From Brevundimonas sp. (GTDB lineage Bacteria; Pseudomonadota; Alphaproteobacteria; Caulobacterales; Caulobacteraceae), in assembly GCF_031082345.1 (NCBI RefSeq), contig NZ_JAVHLH010000007.1, forward strand, positions 1 through 27,278: DNA of 27,278 nucleotides, in the 5' to 3' direction. Numbering within the stretch: the stretch's first letter is position 1; each line of letters opens with the position of its first letter. A program made the translations under genes and the position numbers. A model generated the notes under the pieces. That model saw nothing but the letters and a program-made list of their open reading frames with translations. It did no database searches and had not been told where the DNA came from. Below, one piece after another: positions 18,022 through 27,278 of this stretch.

Positions 18022-19110
18022 TCAGACCAGCGCCAGCAGGCCGATCAGGCCCAGGGCCAGGCCGATCAGGGCCAGCAGCGACAGGGTGACGACGGCGGCG
18101 ATGCGGGGCCCCGAGCGGGCCACGGCGCGGGCGTCGGTGCTGAGACCCAGCGCGGCCATGGCCAGCACCGTCAGGGCTGTGGTCAACCAGCCGAGGGCGG
18201 GCAGGGCGGCGGCGGGGATCAGGCCCAGGGACCGGGCGCCCATCATCAGCAGGAAGCCGACGATGAACCATGGCAGCAGATGGCCCAGCGGCACGCGGCG
18301 CGGCGGGGCGTCGGCGGCCTCCGACCCGGCGTCGACCCGGCGGCGCAGGGCGACGATGACCGCGAGGGCGAGGCAGACCGGGCCGAGCATCAGCACCCGG
18401 ACCAGCTTGATCAGGGTCCCCGCCTGGGCGGCCACGGCGCCGACCGGCAGGGTGGCGGCCAGCACCTGGGGCACGGCGTAGACGGTCAGCCCGGCCAGCA
18501 CGCCGTAGCGGACGTCGCTCATCGGCAGGGCCGCGCCGAGCACGGGCAGGGTCAGGACCACCACGACGCCGAGCACGGCGGTGAAGGCGATGGCGGCCGA
18601 GACGTCCTCGGCGTCGGCGTCGATCACCGGCGCCACGGCGGCGATGGCCGAGTTGCCGCAGATGGCGTTGCCGCAGGCGATCAGGACCGCCATCCGCCGC
18701 GGCAGGCGCAGCAGCCGGCCGAGGCCGTAGCTGACGACGATGGCGAGGGTGACGACCAGCGCCGTGCCCAGCAACAGGCCGGGCCCGATGGCCATCACCG
18801 TCGCGGCGCTGACCGAGGCGCCGAGCAGGACCACGGCGATCTCCAGCAGGGTGCGGGCGCTGAACTCGACGCCGGGCCGGACGGCCGCCGGGGGCGTCCA
18901 CACCGAGCGGATCGCGGCGCCGATCAGGATGGCCAGCACGATGGCGTCGATCCAGCCGCGCCCGAACAGCCGCAGCTCCAGCGCCTGCACGGCGACCGCG
19001 GCCACGGCCACGGCGGCGCAGGCGAGCAGGCCGGGGATCAGGGAGAGGGCGCCGGGCCGGCGGGCTAGAATCATGTCGGCAGACTGCTCCGGTCCGACGG
19101 CGGGTTCCAT
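18022..19110 (-). CDS. YeiH family (UPF0324) putative sulfate exporter-like transporter
   Basis: This inner-membrane protein of up to 362 residues has about 9-10 hydrophobic helices. It belongs to the YeiH/UPF0324 family, often labelled putative sulfate exporter on limited evidence. The hallmark CGNAICGNSAIAAVAPVI lies near residues 149-166, and ARTLLEIAVVLLGASVSAATV near 84-104 also fits. The ATG at 19110 has no Shine-Dalgarno. An in-frame ATG at 19074 (MILARRPGALSLIPGLL) has GGAG upstream and gives a more usual N-terminus, so the true start may be there. It follows the SRPBCC gene by 63 bases on the same strand. Substrate is unknown. Confidence 0.88.
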   Translation of the reverse strand: MEPAVGPEQSADMILARRPGALSLIPGLLACAAVAVAAVAVQALELRLFGRGWIDAIVLAILIGAAIRSVWTPPAAVRPGVEFSARTLLEIAVVLLGASVSAATVMAIGPGLLLGTALVVTLAIVVSYGLGRLLRLPRRMAVLIACGNAICGNSAIAAVAPVIDADAEDVSAAIAFTAVLGVVVVLTLPVLGAALPMSDVRYGVLAGLTVYAVPQVLAATLPVGAVAAQAGTLIKLVRVLMLGPVCLALAVIVALRRRVDAGSEAADAPPRRVPLGHLLPWFIVGFLLMMGARSLGLIPAAALPALGWLTTALTVLAMAALGLSTDARAVARSGPRIAAVVTLSLLALIGLALGLIGLLALV

Positions 19111-19173
19111 CGTTGAGTTGAGGTGGAGCCGATCGGGCGTCGAACCGGCGAAGTCGAGGCGCCGAATGGTCGC

Positions 19174-19653
19174 CTAGCGATAGGCGCCGGTCCTGAGATT
19201 GATGCCGTACTCGACATTGGCCTTGAGCGCCGACAGCATCTGCGACCAGCCCATGCAGTTGCCGTAGGAGGCCTTGAGGCCCGTAGGGGTTTCGCGCCAC
19301 CCTTCTTCGGCGATGCGAACCAGCGTGCGGGTTCCGTCATCCAGAGGCTGGAAGGTCATGGTGACCGTCGTCAGATAGCCCGCGTCCACGACCGGGTCTT
19401 CGCCCTCCGGCACACCCTCGTTGGCCTCCCAGCGCAGAACGATCCGTTCGTCCTGAACAACCTCGACGACCTCCACGGGGAAGGCGCCGGGAAAGTCGGC
19501 GAACTCCCACTGAACCGTCGCGCCCGTCTCCAGCCGGCCGACGGCGCCGCCCGTGGTGAAATAGGCGGACAGTTTCGTCGGATCGGCGACGGCCTCGAAC
19601 ACCTCATGGACCGGCCTCGCGACGCGGGTCGACACCTCGAATTTCAGCTCCAT
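19174..19653 (-). CDS. SRPBCC/AHSA1-domain protein
   Basis: This 159-residue protein has the SRPBCC (START-like/AHSA1) ligand-binding fold. It shows an N-terminal strand and helix MELKFEVSTRVARPVHEVFEAV, then DPTKLSAYFTTGGA, VEVVEVVQDERIVLRWEA, and the C-terminal long helix GNCMGWSQMLSALKANVEYG. No catalytic residues are recognisable. GGAGAGGA precedes the ATG at 19653; a longer in-frame extension is rejected. It is divergent from an ArsR-type regulator 50 bases away. That is a common pairing in which the regulator controls the SRPBCC gene. Its ligand and role are unknown. Confidence 0.9.
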   Translation of the reverse strand: MELKFEVSTRVARPVHEVFEAVADPTKLSAYFTTGGAVGRLETGATVQWEFADFPGAFPVEVVEVVQDERIVLRWEANEGVPEGEDPVVDAGYLTTVTMTFQPLDDGTRTLVRIAEEGWRETPTGLKASYGNCMGWSQMLSALKANVEYGINLRTGAYR

Positions 19654-19684
19654 TGGTCCTCTCCGTGGTTGCGGGTCGGGTTTA

Positions 19685-19705
19685 TATGTTATAGAAACAT
19701 AACAT
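19685..19705. promoter_or_regulatory. AT-rich palindrome, probable ArsR operator
   Basis: TATGTT (19685-19690) and AACATA (19696-19701) form a perfect inverted repeat with a 5-base spacer. An overlapping pair, ATGTTA (19686-19691) and TAACAT (19700-19705), includes the ArsR start codon. The AT-rich island stands out in GC-rich DNA and also supplies TATA-like -10 sequences on both strands. Autoregulation by the ArsR protein is inferred. Confidence 0.5.
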
Positions 19706-20027
19706 GTCAAACGACGATGATCTCGACAGCGTTTTCAAGGCCTTGGCCAATCCCGTTCGCCGGAGATTGATGGATGCGATGAAGGACGGGCCGCGGACCA
19801 CCGGGCAGCTGTGCGAGGCGGAGCGTGCGTTGGACCGCTGCACCGTGATGCAGCATCTGAAGACTCTGGAGTCGGCCGGACTGGTCGTCGTTCGCCGCGA
19901 GGGCCGCGAGCGCTGGAACCATCTCAACGCCATGCCGATCAAGGCCGTCCACGACCGCTGGATCGCGCCCTACGCCCGCGGCGCGGTGGCCATGCTGGCG
20001 GACCTGAAGGAGAGGGTGGAGGTCTAG
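19704..20027 (+). CDS. ArsR/SmtB family winged-helix regulator
   Basis: This 107-residue winged-helix protein begins [21 protein letters not shown] (7-27), the ArsR-family opening helix. The recognition region is [30 protein letters not shown] (46-75). Cys37 and Cys46 are present, but the classic metal-site CxCxxC pattern is not seen, so metal sensing is not supported. It is divergent from the SRPBCC gene. There is no Shine-Dalgarno and the operator-like palindrome overlaps the ATG, so translation may be leaderless. Its TAG stop overlaps the glmM stop within one CTAG (20024-20027). Confidence 0.9.
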   Translation: MSNDDDLDSVFKALANPVRRRLMDAMKDGPRTTGQLCEAERALDRCTVMQHLKTLESAGLVVVRREGRERWNHLNAMPIKAVHDRWIAPYARGAVAMLADLKERVEV

Positions 20028-21373
20028 CCCGCCGCCTTCACCGCCGCCGACACGTCGGCGACCACCGACCTGACCAGTCCGGCGTCGTCGCCCTCGGCCA
20101 TCACCCGGATCAGCTTCTCCGTGCCGGAGGGGCGGACCAGCAGGCGGCCCTGGCCGTTCAGCCGCGCCTCGGCGTCGGCGATGGCGGCCTTCACCTTCGC
20201 GTCTTCCAACGGCTTTCCGGCCTTGTAGCGGACGTTCTCGAGCTTCTGCGGGACCCTGTCGAACTGCTTCGCCAGTTCGCTCATCGGCTTGCCGCTTTCC
20301 ACGAGCACGGCGAGCACCTGCAGCGCCGACATCAGGCCGTCGCCGGTGGTGGCGTAGTCGTGCAGGATAATGTGGCCCGACTGTTCGCCGCCGAGGTTGA
20401 AGCCGCCTTCGCGCATCCGCTCCATCACATAGCGGTCGCCGACCTTCGTCCGCTCCAGCGTCAGGCCCTCGGCCTGCAGCCGGCGTTCGAGGCCGAGGTT
20501 GGACATGACGGTGGCGACCAGGCCGCCGCCCTTCAGCAGGCCGCGCCTGGCCCAGTCCAGGGCCACGAGGGCCATGATCTGGTCGCCGTCGACGACCTGG
20601 CCCTTCTCGTCGCAAATGATGACCCGGTCGGCGTCGCCGTCGAGGGCGATGCCGATGTCGGCGCGGTAGGTGCGGACCGCCTCGGCCAGGGTCTCGGGAT
20701 GGGTCGATCCGCACTCGGCGTTGATATTCAGGCCGTTCGGCTCGACGCCGACGGCGCAGACCTCGGCGCCCAGTTCATAGAGGGCGGTCGGGGCGACCTT
20801 GTAGCCGGCCCCGTTGGCGCAATCGACGGCGATGCGCAGGCCCTGCAGGCTGAGCCCCTTGGGGAAGCTGGCCTTGGCGACCTCGACATAGCGGGCCTGG
20901 GCGTCGTCGATGCGCTTGACCCGGCCGAGGGCGTCGGGCGGGGCCAGGTCGGCGTCGAGGGCCTGGTCCATCATCGATTCGATCTTCAGCTCGACATCGT
21001 CCGACAGCTTGTAGCCGTCGGGGCCGAACAGCTTGATGCCGTTGTCGAGATAGGAGTTGTGCGAGGCCGAGATCATCACCCCGATGTCGGCGCGCATCGA
21101 GCGGGTCATCATGGCCACGCCGGGGGTCGGCAGCGGCCCGAAGGTGCGCACGTCCATGCCGGCCGCCGAGAAGCCGGCGACCAGGGCGGGCTCGATCATA
21201 TAGCCGGACAGGCGGGTGTCCTTGCCGATCACCACCAGGTGGCGACGGTCGTCGGCCGACATGAACAGGCGGCCGGCGGCGAGGCCGACGCGCAGGGCCA
21301 CCTCGGCCGTCATCGGATGGCTGTTGGCGCGACCGCGAATGCCGTCGGTGCCGAAATAGCGTCTCTCGCCCAA
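20024..21373 (-). CDS. glmM: Phosphoglucosamine mutase
   Basis: This 449-residue enzyme converts glucosamine-6-phosphate to glucosamine-1-phosphate on the way to UDP-GlcNAc for peptidoglycan and lipid A. Motifs are [13 protein letters not shown] (5-17), the phosphoserine loop SASHN (102-106, Ser104), the metal loop DGDADR near 242, [10 protein letters not shown] near 326 and the phosphate loop [12 protein letters not shown] near 413. The start is TTG (21373), with GAGGAAG about 8 bases upstream, and no in-frame ATG precedes the conserved N-terminus. It diverges from glmS, whose product makes its substrate. Their shared 175-base spacer may coordinate both. Confidence 0.97.
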   Translation of the reverse strand: MGERRYFGTDGIRGRANSHPMTAEVALRVGLAAGRLFMSADDRRHLVVIGKDTRLSGYMIEPALVAGFSAAGMDVRTFGPLPTPGVAMMTRSMRADIGVMISASHNSYLDNGIKLFGPDGYKLSDDVELKIESMMDQALDADLAPPDALGRVKRIDDAQARYVEVAKASFPKGLSLQGLRIAVDCANGAGYKVAPTALYELGAEVCAVGVEPNGLNINAECGSTHPETLAEAVRTYRADIGIALDGDADRVIICDEKGQVVDGDQIMALVALDWARRGLLKGGGLVATVMSNLGLERRLQAEGLTLERTKVGDRYVMERMREGGFNLGGEQSGHIILHDYATTGDGLMSALQVLAVLVESGKPMSELAKQFDRVPQKLENVRYKAGKPLEDAKVKAAIADAEARLNGQGRLLVRPSGTEKLIRVMAEGDDAGLVRSVVADVSAAVKAAG

Positions 21374-21505
21374 GTCCAGTCTTCCTCGTATCCAGCGCGC
21401 TACGGTTGCGCGGAAATGTTGCGAAACCGCTTTTCAGGTGCAATTCCCGGGCCGTCTCGCCTAAACCGGCGCCGACGATCAGGCTGGCCCTAGACCATAG
21501 CCTGT

Positions 21506-21522
21506 CCGTGCGCAAAGCACGG
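21506..21522 (+). promoter_or_regulatory. Hairpin in the glmS leader
   Basis: CCGTGC (21506-21511) and GCACGG (21517-21522) form a perfect 6-base stem with loop GCAAA, 26 bases before the glmS ATG. It lacks a T tract, so it is not an obvious terminator. It could be a small regulatory hairpin or chance; no glmS ribozyme features are visible. Confidence 0.3.
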
Positions 21523-21548
21523 AAACCAGATTTGCGGGGAGTTGTATC

Positions 21549-23363
<1,815 letters not shown>

Positions 23364-23418
23364 TCGCGCGACGCGGCTTATGCGTTAGGCTGTTCGACTT
23401 CGCCGTTCAGGATATCGC

Positions 23419-24297
23419 ATGACCGCTCACGCCCGCCGCCTTCGCAAGGCCGTCCTGCCCGTCGCCGGCCTCGGCACCCGGGTGCTGCCCGGCACCAAGA
23501 CCACGCCCAAGGAACTGCTGAACGTCGTCGACCGGCCGATCCTGAGCTACATCGTCGAAGAGGCGCGCGAGGCCGGGATCGAGCACATCGTCTTCGTGAC
23601 GGGGCGGTCGAAGGGGGCGATCGAGGACTATTTCGATCACCAGATCGAGCTCGAGGCCCAGCTGCTGGCCAAGGGCAAGACCGAAATCCTCGACATGATG
23701 AACGCCGAGCTGGCCCATGCGGGCGAGATGAGCTTCACCCGCCAGATGCAGCCGCTGGGCCTCGGCCACGCGGTCTGGTGCGCCCGCGACATCATCGGCG
23801 ACGAGCCGTTCGCGGTGCTGCTGCCGGACGTGATCGTCGACGCGGCGCCGGGGGCGCTGAAACAGCTGGCCGAGGTCTATGCGGAAGTCGGCGGCAATGT
23901 CATCGGCGTCGAGGCCGTGCCCGAGAGCGAGACCCACAAATACGGCATCGTCGATCCGGAGAACCGCGACGGGCGTCATATCCGCATGAAGGGGATGGTC
24001 GAGAAGCCGCCGCGCGGCGAGGCGCCGTCGAACCTGTCGATCTCGGGTCGCTACATCCTGCAGCCGGAAATCTTCGGCATTCTCGAGAACCAGCCGCGCG
24101 GAGCGGGCGGCGAGATCCAGCTGACCGACGGCATGGCCCGGCTGATGAAGGACCAGCGCTTCACCGCGGTCGAATACGAGGGCGTGACCCACGACTGCGG
24201 CGACAAGATCGGCCTGCTGCGGGCCAATGTCGCCCTGGCGCTGAAGCGGCCCGACCTGGGCGAGCAGGCCCGCGCGGCCATAGCCGCGCTCCTTTAG
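23419..24297 (+). CDS. galU: UTP--glucose-1-phosphate uridylyltransferase
   Basis: This 292-residue enzyme makes UDP-glucose from UTP and glucose-1-phosphate for polysaccharide and LPS synthesis. The nucleotide-binding N-terminus is VLPVAGLGTRVLPGTKTTPKELL (13-35), close to the usual AGLGTRFLPATKA. QPLGLGHAVWCAR, VLLPDVIVD, VEKPPRG and GGEIQLTDGMARLM follow in the family order. CAGGA lies 6 bases before the ATG. The phosphohexomutase at 15981-17480 could supply glucose-1-phosphate. It converges on the small lipoprotein gene; no clear terminator is seen between them. Confidence 0.95.
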   Translation: MTAHARRLRKAVLPVAGLGTRVLPGTKTTPKELLNVVDRPILSYIVEEAREAGIEHIVFVTGRSKGAIEDYFDHQIELEAQLLAKGKTEILDMMNAELAHAGEMSFTRQMQPLGLGHAVWCARDIIGDEPFAVLLPDVIVDAAPGALKQLAEVYAEVGGNVIGVEAVPESETHKYGIVDPENRDGRHIRMKGMVEKPPRGEAPSNLSISGRYILQPEIFGILENQPRGAGGEIQLTDGMARLMKDQRFTAVEYEGVTHDCGDKIGLLRANVALALKRPDLGEQARAAIAALL

Positions 24298-24354
24298 ACA
24301 GGTCCGGCGCGCAAGCCCGCCGGGGGCGCCGCGATCACGGCCCTGCTCTGATCG

Positions 24355-24579
24355 TCAGCCGCCGACGCGGGTCGAGGGCTGGCCGGTGACCTTGCAGACG
24401 TTGTCCAGCTGCGGGCGGCCGGTTTGTTGGCCGGTGGGGGACAACACGCCGCCGCGGGCCTCGCAGTCGGCCGCGAGCCGGGCGAGTTCGGTCTCGTAGT
24501 GGCTCGGGCCCATGCCGGAGGCGCAGGCCGAGAGCGTCACGGCGAGGGCGGCGGGAGCGACGAAAAGGGCGATACGCAT
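24355..24579 (-). CDS. Small predicted lipoprotein
   Basis: This 74-residue protein has a signal sequence and lipobox: MRIALFVAPAALAVTLSAC, with the lipidated residue at Cys19. The mature part is about 55 residues with two further Cys (DCEARGGV and NVCKVTG), which could form a disulfide in the periplasm. I recognise no domain. AGGAGAA precedes the ATG at 24579, just 14 bases after the stop of the upstream hydrolase gene, so the two are probably cotranscribed. Confidence 0.8.
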   Translation of the reverse strand: MRIALFVAPAALAVTLSACASGMGPSHYETELARLAADCEARGGVLSPTGQQTGRPQLDNVCKVTGQPSTRVGG

Positions 24580-24593
24580 GGCGTTTCTCCTGG

Positions 24594-25358
24594 TTAATCC
24601 GGAGACACTATAGAGCCCGAGCGGCGGTTCCGTTCAACGGCCTCGACGAGGCGGTCGAGATCGGTCGGCGAGGACAGGCGGTGATCGCCGCCCTCGATCA
24701 GGTCCAGCCGCACATCGCCGCCGGTCAGTCGCTCGATCAGGGCGCTCTGGCGCCGCCACGGCACCACATCGTCGGCCCGGCCCTGCAGGATGTGGACCGG
24801 CGCCGGGACGGGCAGGGGGCCGCGCAGCAGCAGCCAGTCGCGGGCCTCCTCGAACATGCGGCGGGTCAGGACGTATTCGCCCAGCCCTTCCTCGACCACC
24901 AGGGTCTCGCCCTCGCGCAGGATGGCCTGGCGCTCGTGATCAGCGAGGCCCGGCCACATCAGGTCTTCGGTGAAGTCCGGGGCGGGATTGACCAGCACCA
25001 CCCCGGCCAGCCGGTCCGGTCGGGCCAGCGCCAGCAGCAGGGCGATCCAGCCGCCCATCGACGAGCCGACGGGTACGATGGGGCCTTCCAGGCTGTCGAT
25101 CAGGGCGACGGCGTCCTCGCGCCAGCGCCCGATGGTGGCCTGACGCCAGTCGCCGGACGAGACGCCGTGGGCGAAATGGTCGTAGCGCAGATAGTTCCAG
25201 CCGCGCTCGCGCGCCGCGGCGTCCAGCGCCAGCGCCTTGGTCCCCTCCATGTCCGAGCGGAAGCCGCCGATCCAGACCACCGTCGGACCGGAGCCCCGCA
25301 CGCGTTTGAAGGCGAGGCGTTCGCCGTCCGGGCGGGTCAGATGTTCAAGGTCGTCCAT
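24594..25358 (-). CDS. Alpha/beta hydrolase, ABHD10-like
   Basis: This 254-residue serine hydrolase has its nucleophile Ser100 in GSSMGGW. WIGGFRSDMEGTKALAL (29-45) and RYDHFAHGVSSG (58-69) resemble ABHD10-type hydrolases, whose mammalian member is an acyl-protein thioesterase/esterase. The probable acid lies in GRADDVVPW near 200 and the base His in GGDHRL near 228. No signal peptide is present when the ATG at 25358 (MDDLEHLTRPDG) is used; the longer in-frame start at 25424 is rejected for lack of homology. It is divergent from the glycosyltransferase gene. Substrate is unknown. Confidence 0.87.
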   Translation of the reverse strand: MDDLEHLTRPDGERLAFKRVRGSGPTVVWIGGFRSDMEGTKALALDAAARERGWNYLRYDHFAHGVSSGDWRQATIGRWREDAVALIDSLEGPIVPVGSSMGGWIALLLALARPDRLAGVVLVNPAPDFTEDLMWPGLADHERQAILREGETLVVEEGLGEYVLTRRMFEEARDWLLLRGPLPVPAPVHILQGRADDVVPWRRQSALIERLTGGDVRLDLIEGGDHRLSSPTDLDRLVEAVERNRRSGSIVSPD

Positions 25359-25429
25359 CGGCGTCCCTCTCGCGCAATCGTTTCGGGACTGATAGCGAAC
25401 GACCGCAAGCGAAGCGAAGGCCAATCCGC

Positions 25430-26389
25430 GTGTCCGAACCCAGGGTCCTGTTCGTCTCCTCCAACCGCATCGGCGATTGCGTGATCTCCTCCGGGGTGAT
25501 CCGCGAGATCGGCCGCCAGCTGCCCGGCGCGCGCATCACCGTCGCCTGCGGCCGTCCGCCCGCGCCGCTGTTCCGGTCGGCGCCCGGCGTCGAGCGGGTC
25601 ATCATCCTCGACAAGAAGAAATTCGCCGGACACTGGATCGATCTGTGGAGGCAGGTCTGGCGCACCCGCTGGGACATGGTCATCGACATCCGCGGCTCGG
25701 CCTTGGCCTTCCAGGTGCGGGCGAAGACGCGCCGGGTCTATCACCGCGGGCTGGAGACCGGCCTGCCCAAGGTCGAGATGGTGTCGCGCATGATGGGCGC
25801 GGCGCGGGCCCTGGATCCCGAACTGTTCCTTGACGACCAGGCCCGCGCCGAGGCGGCGGCGGTGATCGATCCGCAACTGGCCGCCGCGCCCGGCCCGATC
25901 CTCGCCCTCGCCCCCATCGCCCACCAGCCGGGCAAGAGCTGGCCGTCCGACCGCTGGGGCGGGCTGGTCGAAAGGCTGAAGGCCGAGCCGCGCTTCGACG
26001 GCTGGCGTTTCATGCTGGTCGGCGGACCGGGCGACCATCCGCCGGCGGCGCCGGCCTTGGCGGCGGCCGGGGAGCGGGGGATCGACTTCGTCGGCAAGGG
26101 CGACATCCTGGCCTCGGCGGCGGCGATCGACCGGGCGGCGCTGTTCGTCGGCAACGATTCCGGGCTGATGCATGTCGCCGCCGCGGCCGGCCGGCCGACG
26201 CTGGGTCTGTTCGGTCCGACGGAGTGGTGGCTGTACGGTCCGTGGGGCCCGAAGACCCGCACCGTGGCCTCCAACGAGACGCGCGGAGAGTTCGCGCCGA
26301 TCGAGGCGCTGACGGTGGATCATGTGTTCGAGGCCGTACTGGGCCTGCACGATGCCTTCATCGGCGGGGCCGGCCCCGCCAAACCTTGA
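25430..26389 (+). CDS. Glycosyltransferase family 9 (heptosyltransferase-like)
   Basis: This 319-residue glycosyltransferase has a GT-B fold. It is related to the heptosyltransferases that build the LPS inner core on the cytoplasmic face. RVLFVSSNRIGDCVISSGVIRE is the N-terminal acceptor-side motif. PGKSWPSDRWGGLVERL and the donor-site signature FVGNDSGLMHVAAAAGRPTLGLFGPT lie in the C-terminal half. The GTG start has GAAGG about 9 bases upstream. Its stop overlaps the -35 element of the infC promoter. The sugar transferred is not certain; many Caulobacterales lack classic heptose cores, so another sugar is possible. Confidence 0.9.
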   Translation: MSEPRVLFVSSNRIGDCVISSGVIREIGRQLPGARITVACGRPPAPLFRSAPGVERVIILDKKKFAGHWIDLWRQVWRTRWDMVIDIRGSALAFQVRAKTRRVYHRGLETGLPKVEMVSRMMGAARALDPELFLDDQARAEAAAVIDPQLAAAPGPILALAPIAHQPGKSWPSDRWGGLVERLKAEPRFDGWRFMLVGGPGDHPPAAPALAAAGERGIDFVGKGDILASAAAIDRAALFVGNDSGLMHVAAAAGRPTLGLFGPTEWWLYGPWGPKTRTVASNETRGEFAPIEALTVDHVFEAVLGLHDAFIGGAGPAKP

Positions 26390-26415
26390 AGCGGCGGGCA
26401 TTCGCGGTCATATAG
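26386..26415 (+). promoter_or_regulatory. Probable sigma-70-type promoter of infC
   Basis: TTGAAG (26386-26391), 17 bases, CATATA (26409-26414). The -35 overlaps the TGA stop of the glycosyltransferase gene. Transcription would start near 26421, giving an 80-base leader before the infC start. Confidence 0.5.
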
Positions 26416-26500
26416 GGCCGGCTTGGAGGGAACGCCGCGATCTGTCGCGCGCTGACTCCCGTCAAAGCGCTTATCGTCCACTTGCAAGGAAACGACGCCC

Positions 26501-27034
26501 ATTCGCCGTCCGATGAACCAGCCGCCCGTCAAGGACGGGCCGCCCATGAACCAAGACATCCGCGCGCCGCGCGTTCTGCTGATCGATCAGAACGGCGAAA
26601 AGCAGGGCGTCATGCCCACGTCCGCCGCGCTGGAAGCCGCCGAAGAGGCCGGCATGGATCTGGTTCAGATCGTCTCCACCTCCGAACCTCCGGTGGCGAA
26701 GATCCTCGACTACGGCAAATTCCGCTTCCAGGAGCAGAAGAAGAAGGCCGAGGCGCGCAAGCGCCAGAAGGTCGTCGAGCTGAAGGAAATCAAGCTCCGG
26801 CCGAACATCGACGTTCACGACTACGAGGTGAAGTCGCGGGCCATGCACCGGTTCTTCGAGGAGGGCGACAAGGTCAAGGTGACCCTGCGCTTCCGCGGCC
26901 GCGAGATGGCTCACCCGGAACTGGGCATGAAGCTGCTCAACAAGGTCCAGGCCGACTTCGACGAGATCGCCAAGGTCGAATATGCGCCGCGCATGGAAGG
27001 CCGGCAGATGATCATGATCCTGGCCCCCAAATAG
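26501..27034 (+). CDS. infC: Translation initiation factor IF-3 (ATT start)
   Basis: IF-3 binds the 30S subunit, blocks early 50S joining and checks start-codon pairing. The N-domain has [22 protein letters not shown] and [22 protein letters not shown]. The Lys-rich linker follows ([14 protein letters not shown]). The C-domain has [33 protein letters not shown] and [13 protein letters not shown] place the start at ATT 26501 (encoding [12 protein letters not shown] after Met). AAGGA lies 10 bases upstream, Rhizobium IF-3 begins RRPF in the same way, and infC genes typically use rare starts for autoregulation. The ATG at 26513 is an alternative but lies 22 bases from the only Shine-Dalgarno. 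Confidence 0.93.
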   Translation: MRRPMNQPPVKDGPPMNQDIRAPRVLLIDQNGEKQGVMPTSAALEAAEEAGMDLVQIVSTSEPPVAKILDYGKFRFQEQKKKAEARKRQKVVELKEIKLRPNIDVHDYEVKSRAMHRFFEEGDKVKVTLRFRGREMAHPELGMKLLNKVQADFDEIAKVEYAPRMEGRQMIMILAPK

Positions 27035-27035
27035 G

Positions 27036-27278
27036 CCGCTGATCCAGGACGAGAGTCGAACGCCCCGGCCTTGATCAGGCTCTCGATGGCCCTCTTGTTG
27101 AGGAGGCGCGAGTCGACCCGCCGGCAGAAATCGTAGAGGCTCTTGAAAGGGCCGGTTTCCGCGCGGACGGCCTCGATACCCTCGATGGCCCCCTCCCCGA
27201 GGTTCTTAACGGCCGTAAGCCCGAAGCGGATCTTGCCGCCCGTGACACTGAACACGGCCCGGCTTTCGTTGATGTCGG
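27036..27278 (-). pseudogene. Fragment of DNA polymerase III alpha subunit (dnaE), truncated or chimeric
   Basis: From the right edge the minus strand reads [50 protein letters not shown] and [20 protein letters not shown]. This is the conserved DnaE block (compare E. coli GIGAIKGVGEGPIEAI and LNRRVLEKLIMSGAFD). Clear similarity stops at about 27052. The frame then runs antisense into infC and ends at 26911, so the rest of the gene is absent. Leucine is mostly CTC and arginine includes AGG, unlike the CTG-dominated neighbours. The wording also looks unlike typical alphaproteobacterial DnaE1 (from memory). It may be a transferred remnant or an assembly chimera at a contig end. Confidence 0.65.

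Noticed and set aside
19074..19110. Claiming the YeiH start firmly at 19110
   Set aside because: The 19110 ATG has no Shine-Dalgarno and the 19074 ATG fits the family better, so the start is left open.
21374..21548. Possible glmS ribozyme upstream of glmS
   Set aside because: The leader is short and only a 6-base hairpin is seen. The glmS ribozyme is known from Firmicutes and relatives, not expected here.

Overview
The window is high-GC DNA of an alphaproteobacterium, most likely Caulobacterales and Brevundimonas/Caulobacter-like. This rests on gene content, on the rpsT / enoyl-CoA hydratase / mutM block that lies beside dnaA in many Alphaproteobacteria, on GCTANAWC-type -10 elements, and on an IF-3 beginning ATT-RRP as in Rhizobium. 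Genus assignment is inference. Almost all of the window is chromosomal housekeeping sequence. I see no transposase, integrase, phage gene, CRISPR array, tRNA or rRNA.

Layout. 1-2664 (minus): mutM, a DUF1697 gene, an enoyl-CoA hydratase and rpsT, which runs off the left edge. 2799-7684 (plus): an OPT-family transporter, the ribosome-associated GTPase typA, and a secreted proline-rich protein ending at a strong bidirectional terminator. 7758-8576: a GlsB/YeaQ membrane stress protein diverging from an XRE regulator. 8632-12285: a HisN-type phosphatase facing a minus-strand run of two exported methyltransferase-like paralogues and an alpha/beta hydrolase. 12400-13093: an hsp20 gene with a sigma-32-like promoter, a ROSE-like RNA thermometer and a terminator. 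13098-15793 (minus): gpmA, a shortened RibD-like deaminase and a pentapeptide-repeat protein. 15981-17480: a phosphoglucomutase/phosphomannomutase. 17481-18021: a 541-base gene-free stretch full of hairpins bounded by inverted TGTCATCCC ends. 18022-20027: a YeiH-type transporter, an SRPBCC protein and its divergent ArsR regulator. 20024-24297: glmM (minus), glmS and galU (plus). 24355-26389: a small lipoprotein, an ABHD10-like hydrolase and a family 9 glycosyltransferase. 26501-27034: infC, starting at ATT. The last ~240 bases carry a fragment of a DNA polymerase III alpha (dnaE) gene on the minus strand that looks foreign to its surroundings.

How the genes work together. The hexose-phosphate mutase, GlmM, GlmS and GalU supply activated sugars (glucose-1-P or mannose-1-P, glucosamine-1-P, UDP-glucose) for peptidoglycan, LPS and polysaccharide, and the family 9 glycosyltransferase probably uses such precursors. 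rpsT, typA and infC serve translation; mutM serves oxidative DNA repair.

The items most worth a second look are the pair of exported methyltransferase-like proteins, the hsp20 control region, the hairpin-rich intergenic repeats, the RibD-like protein with a collapsed reductase domain, the ATT start of infC, and the misplaced dnaE fragment at the right edge. I found no convincing large undescribed system.
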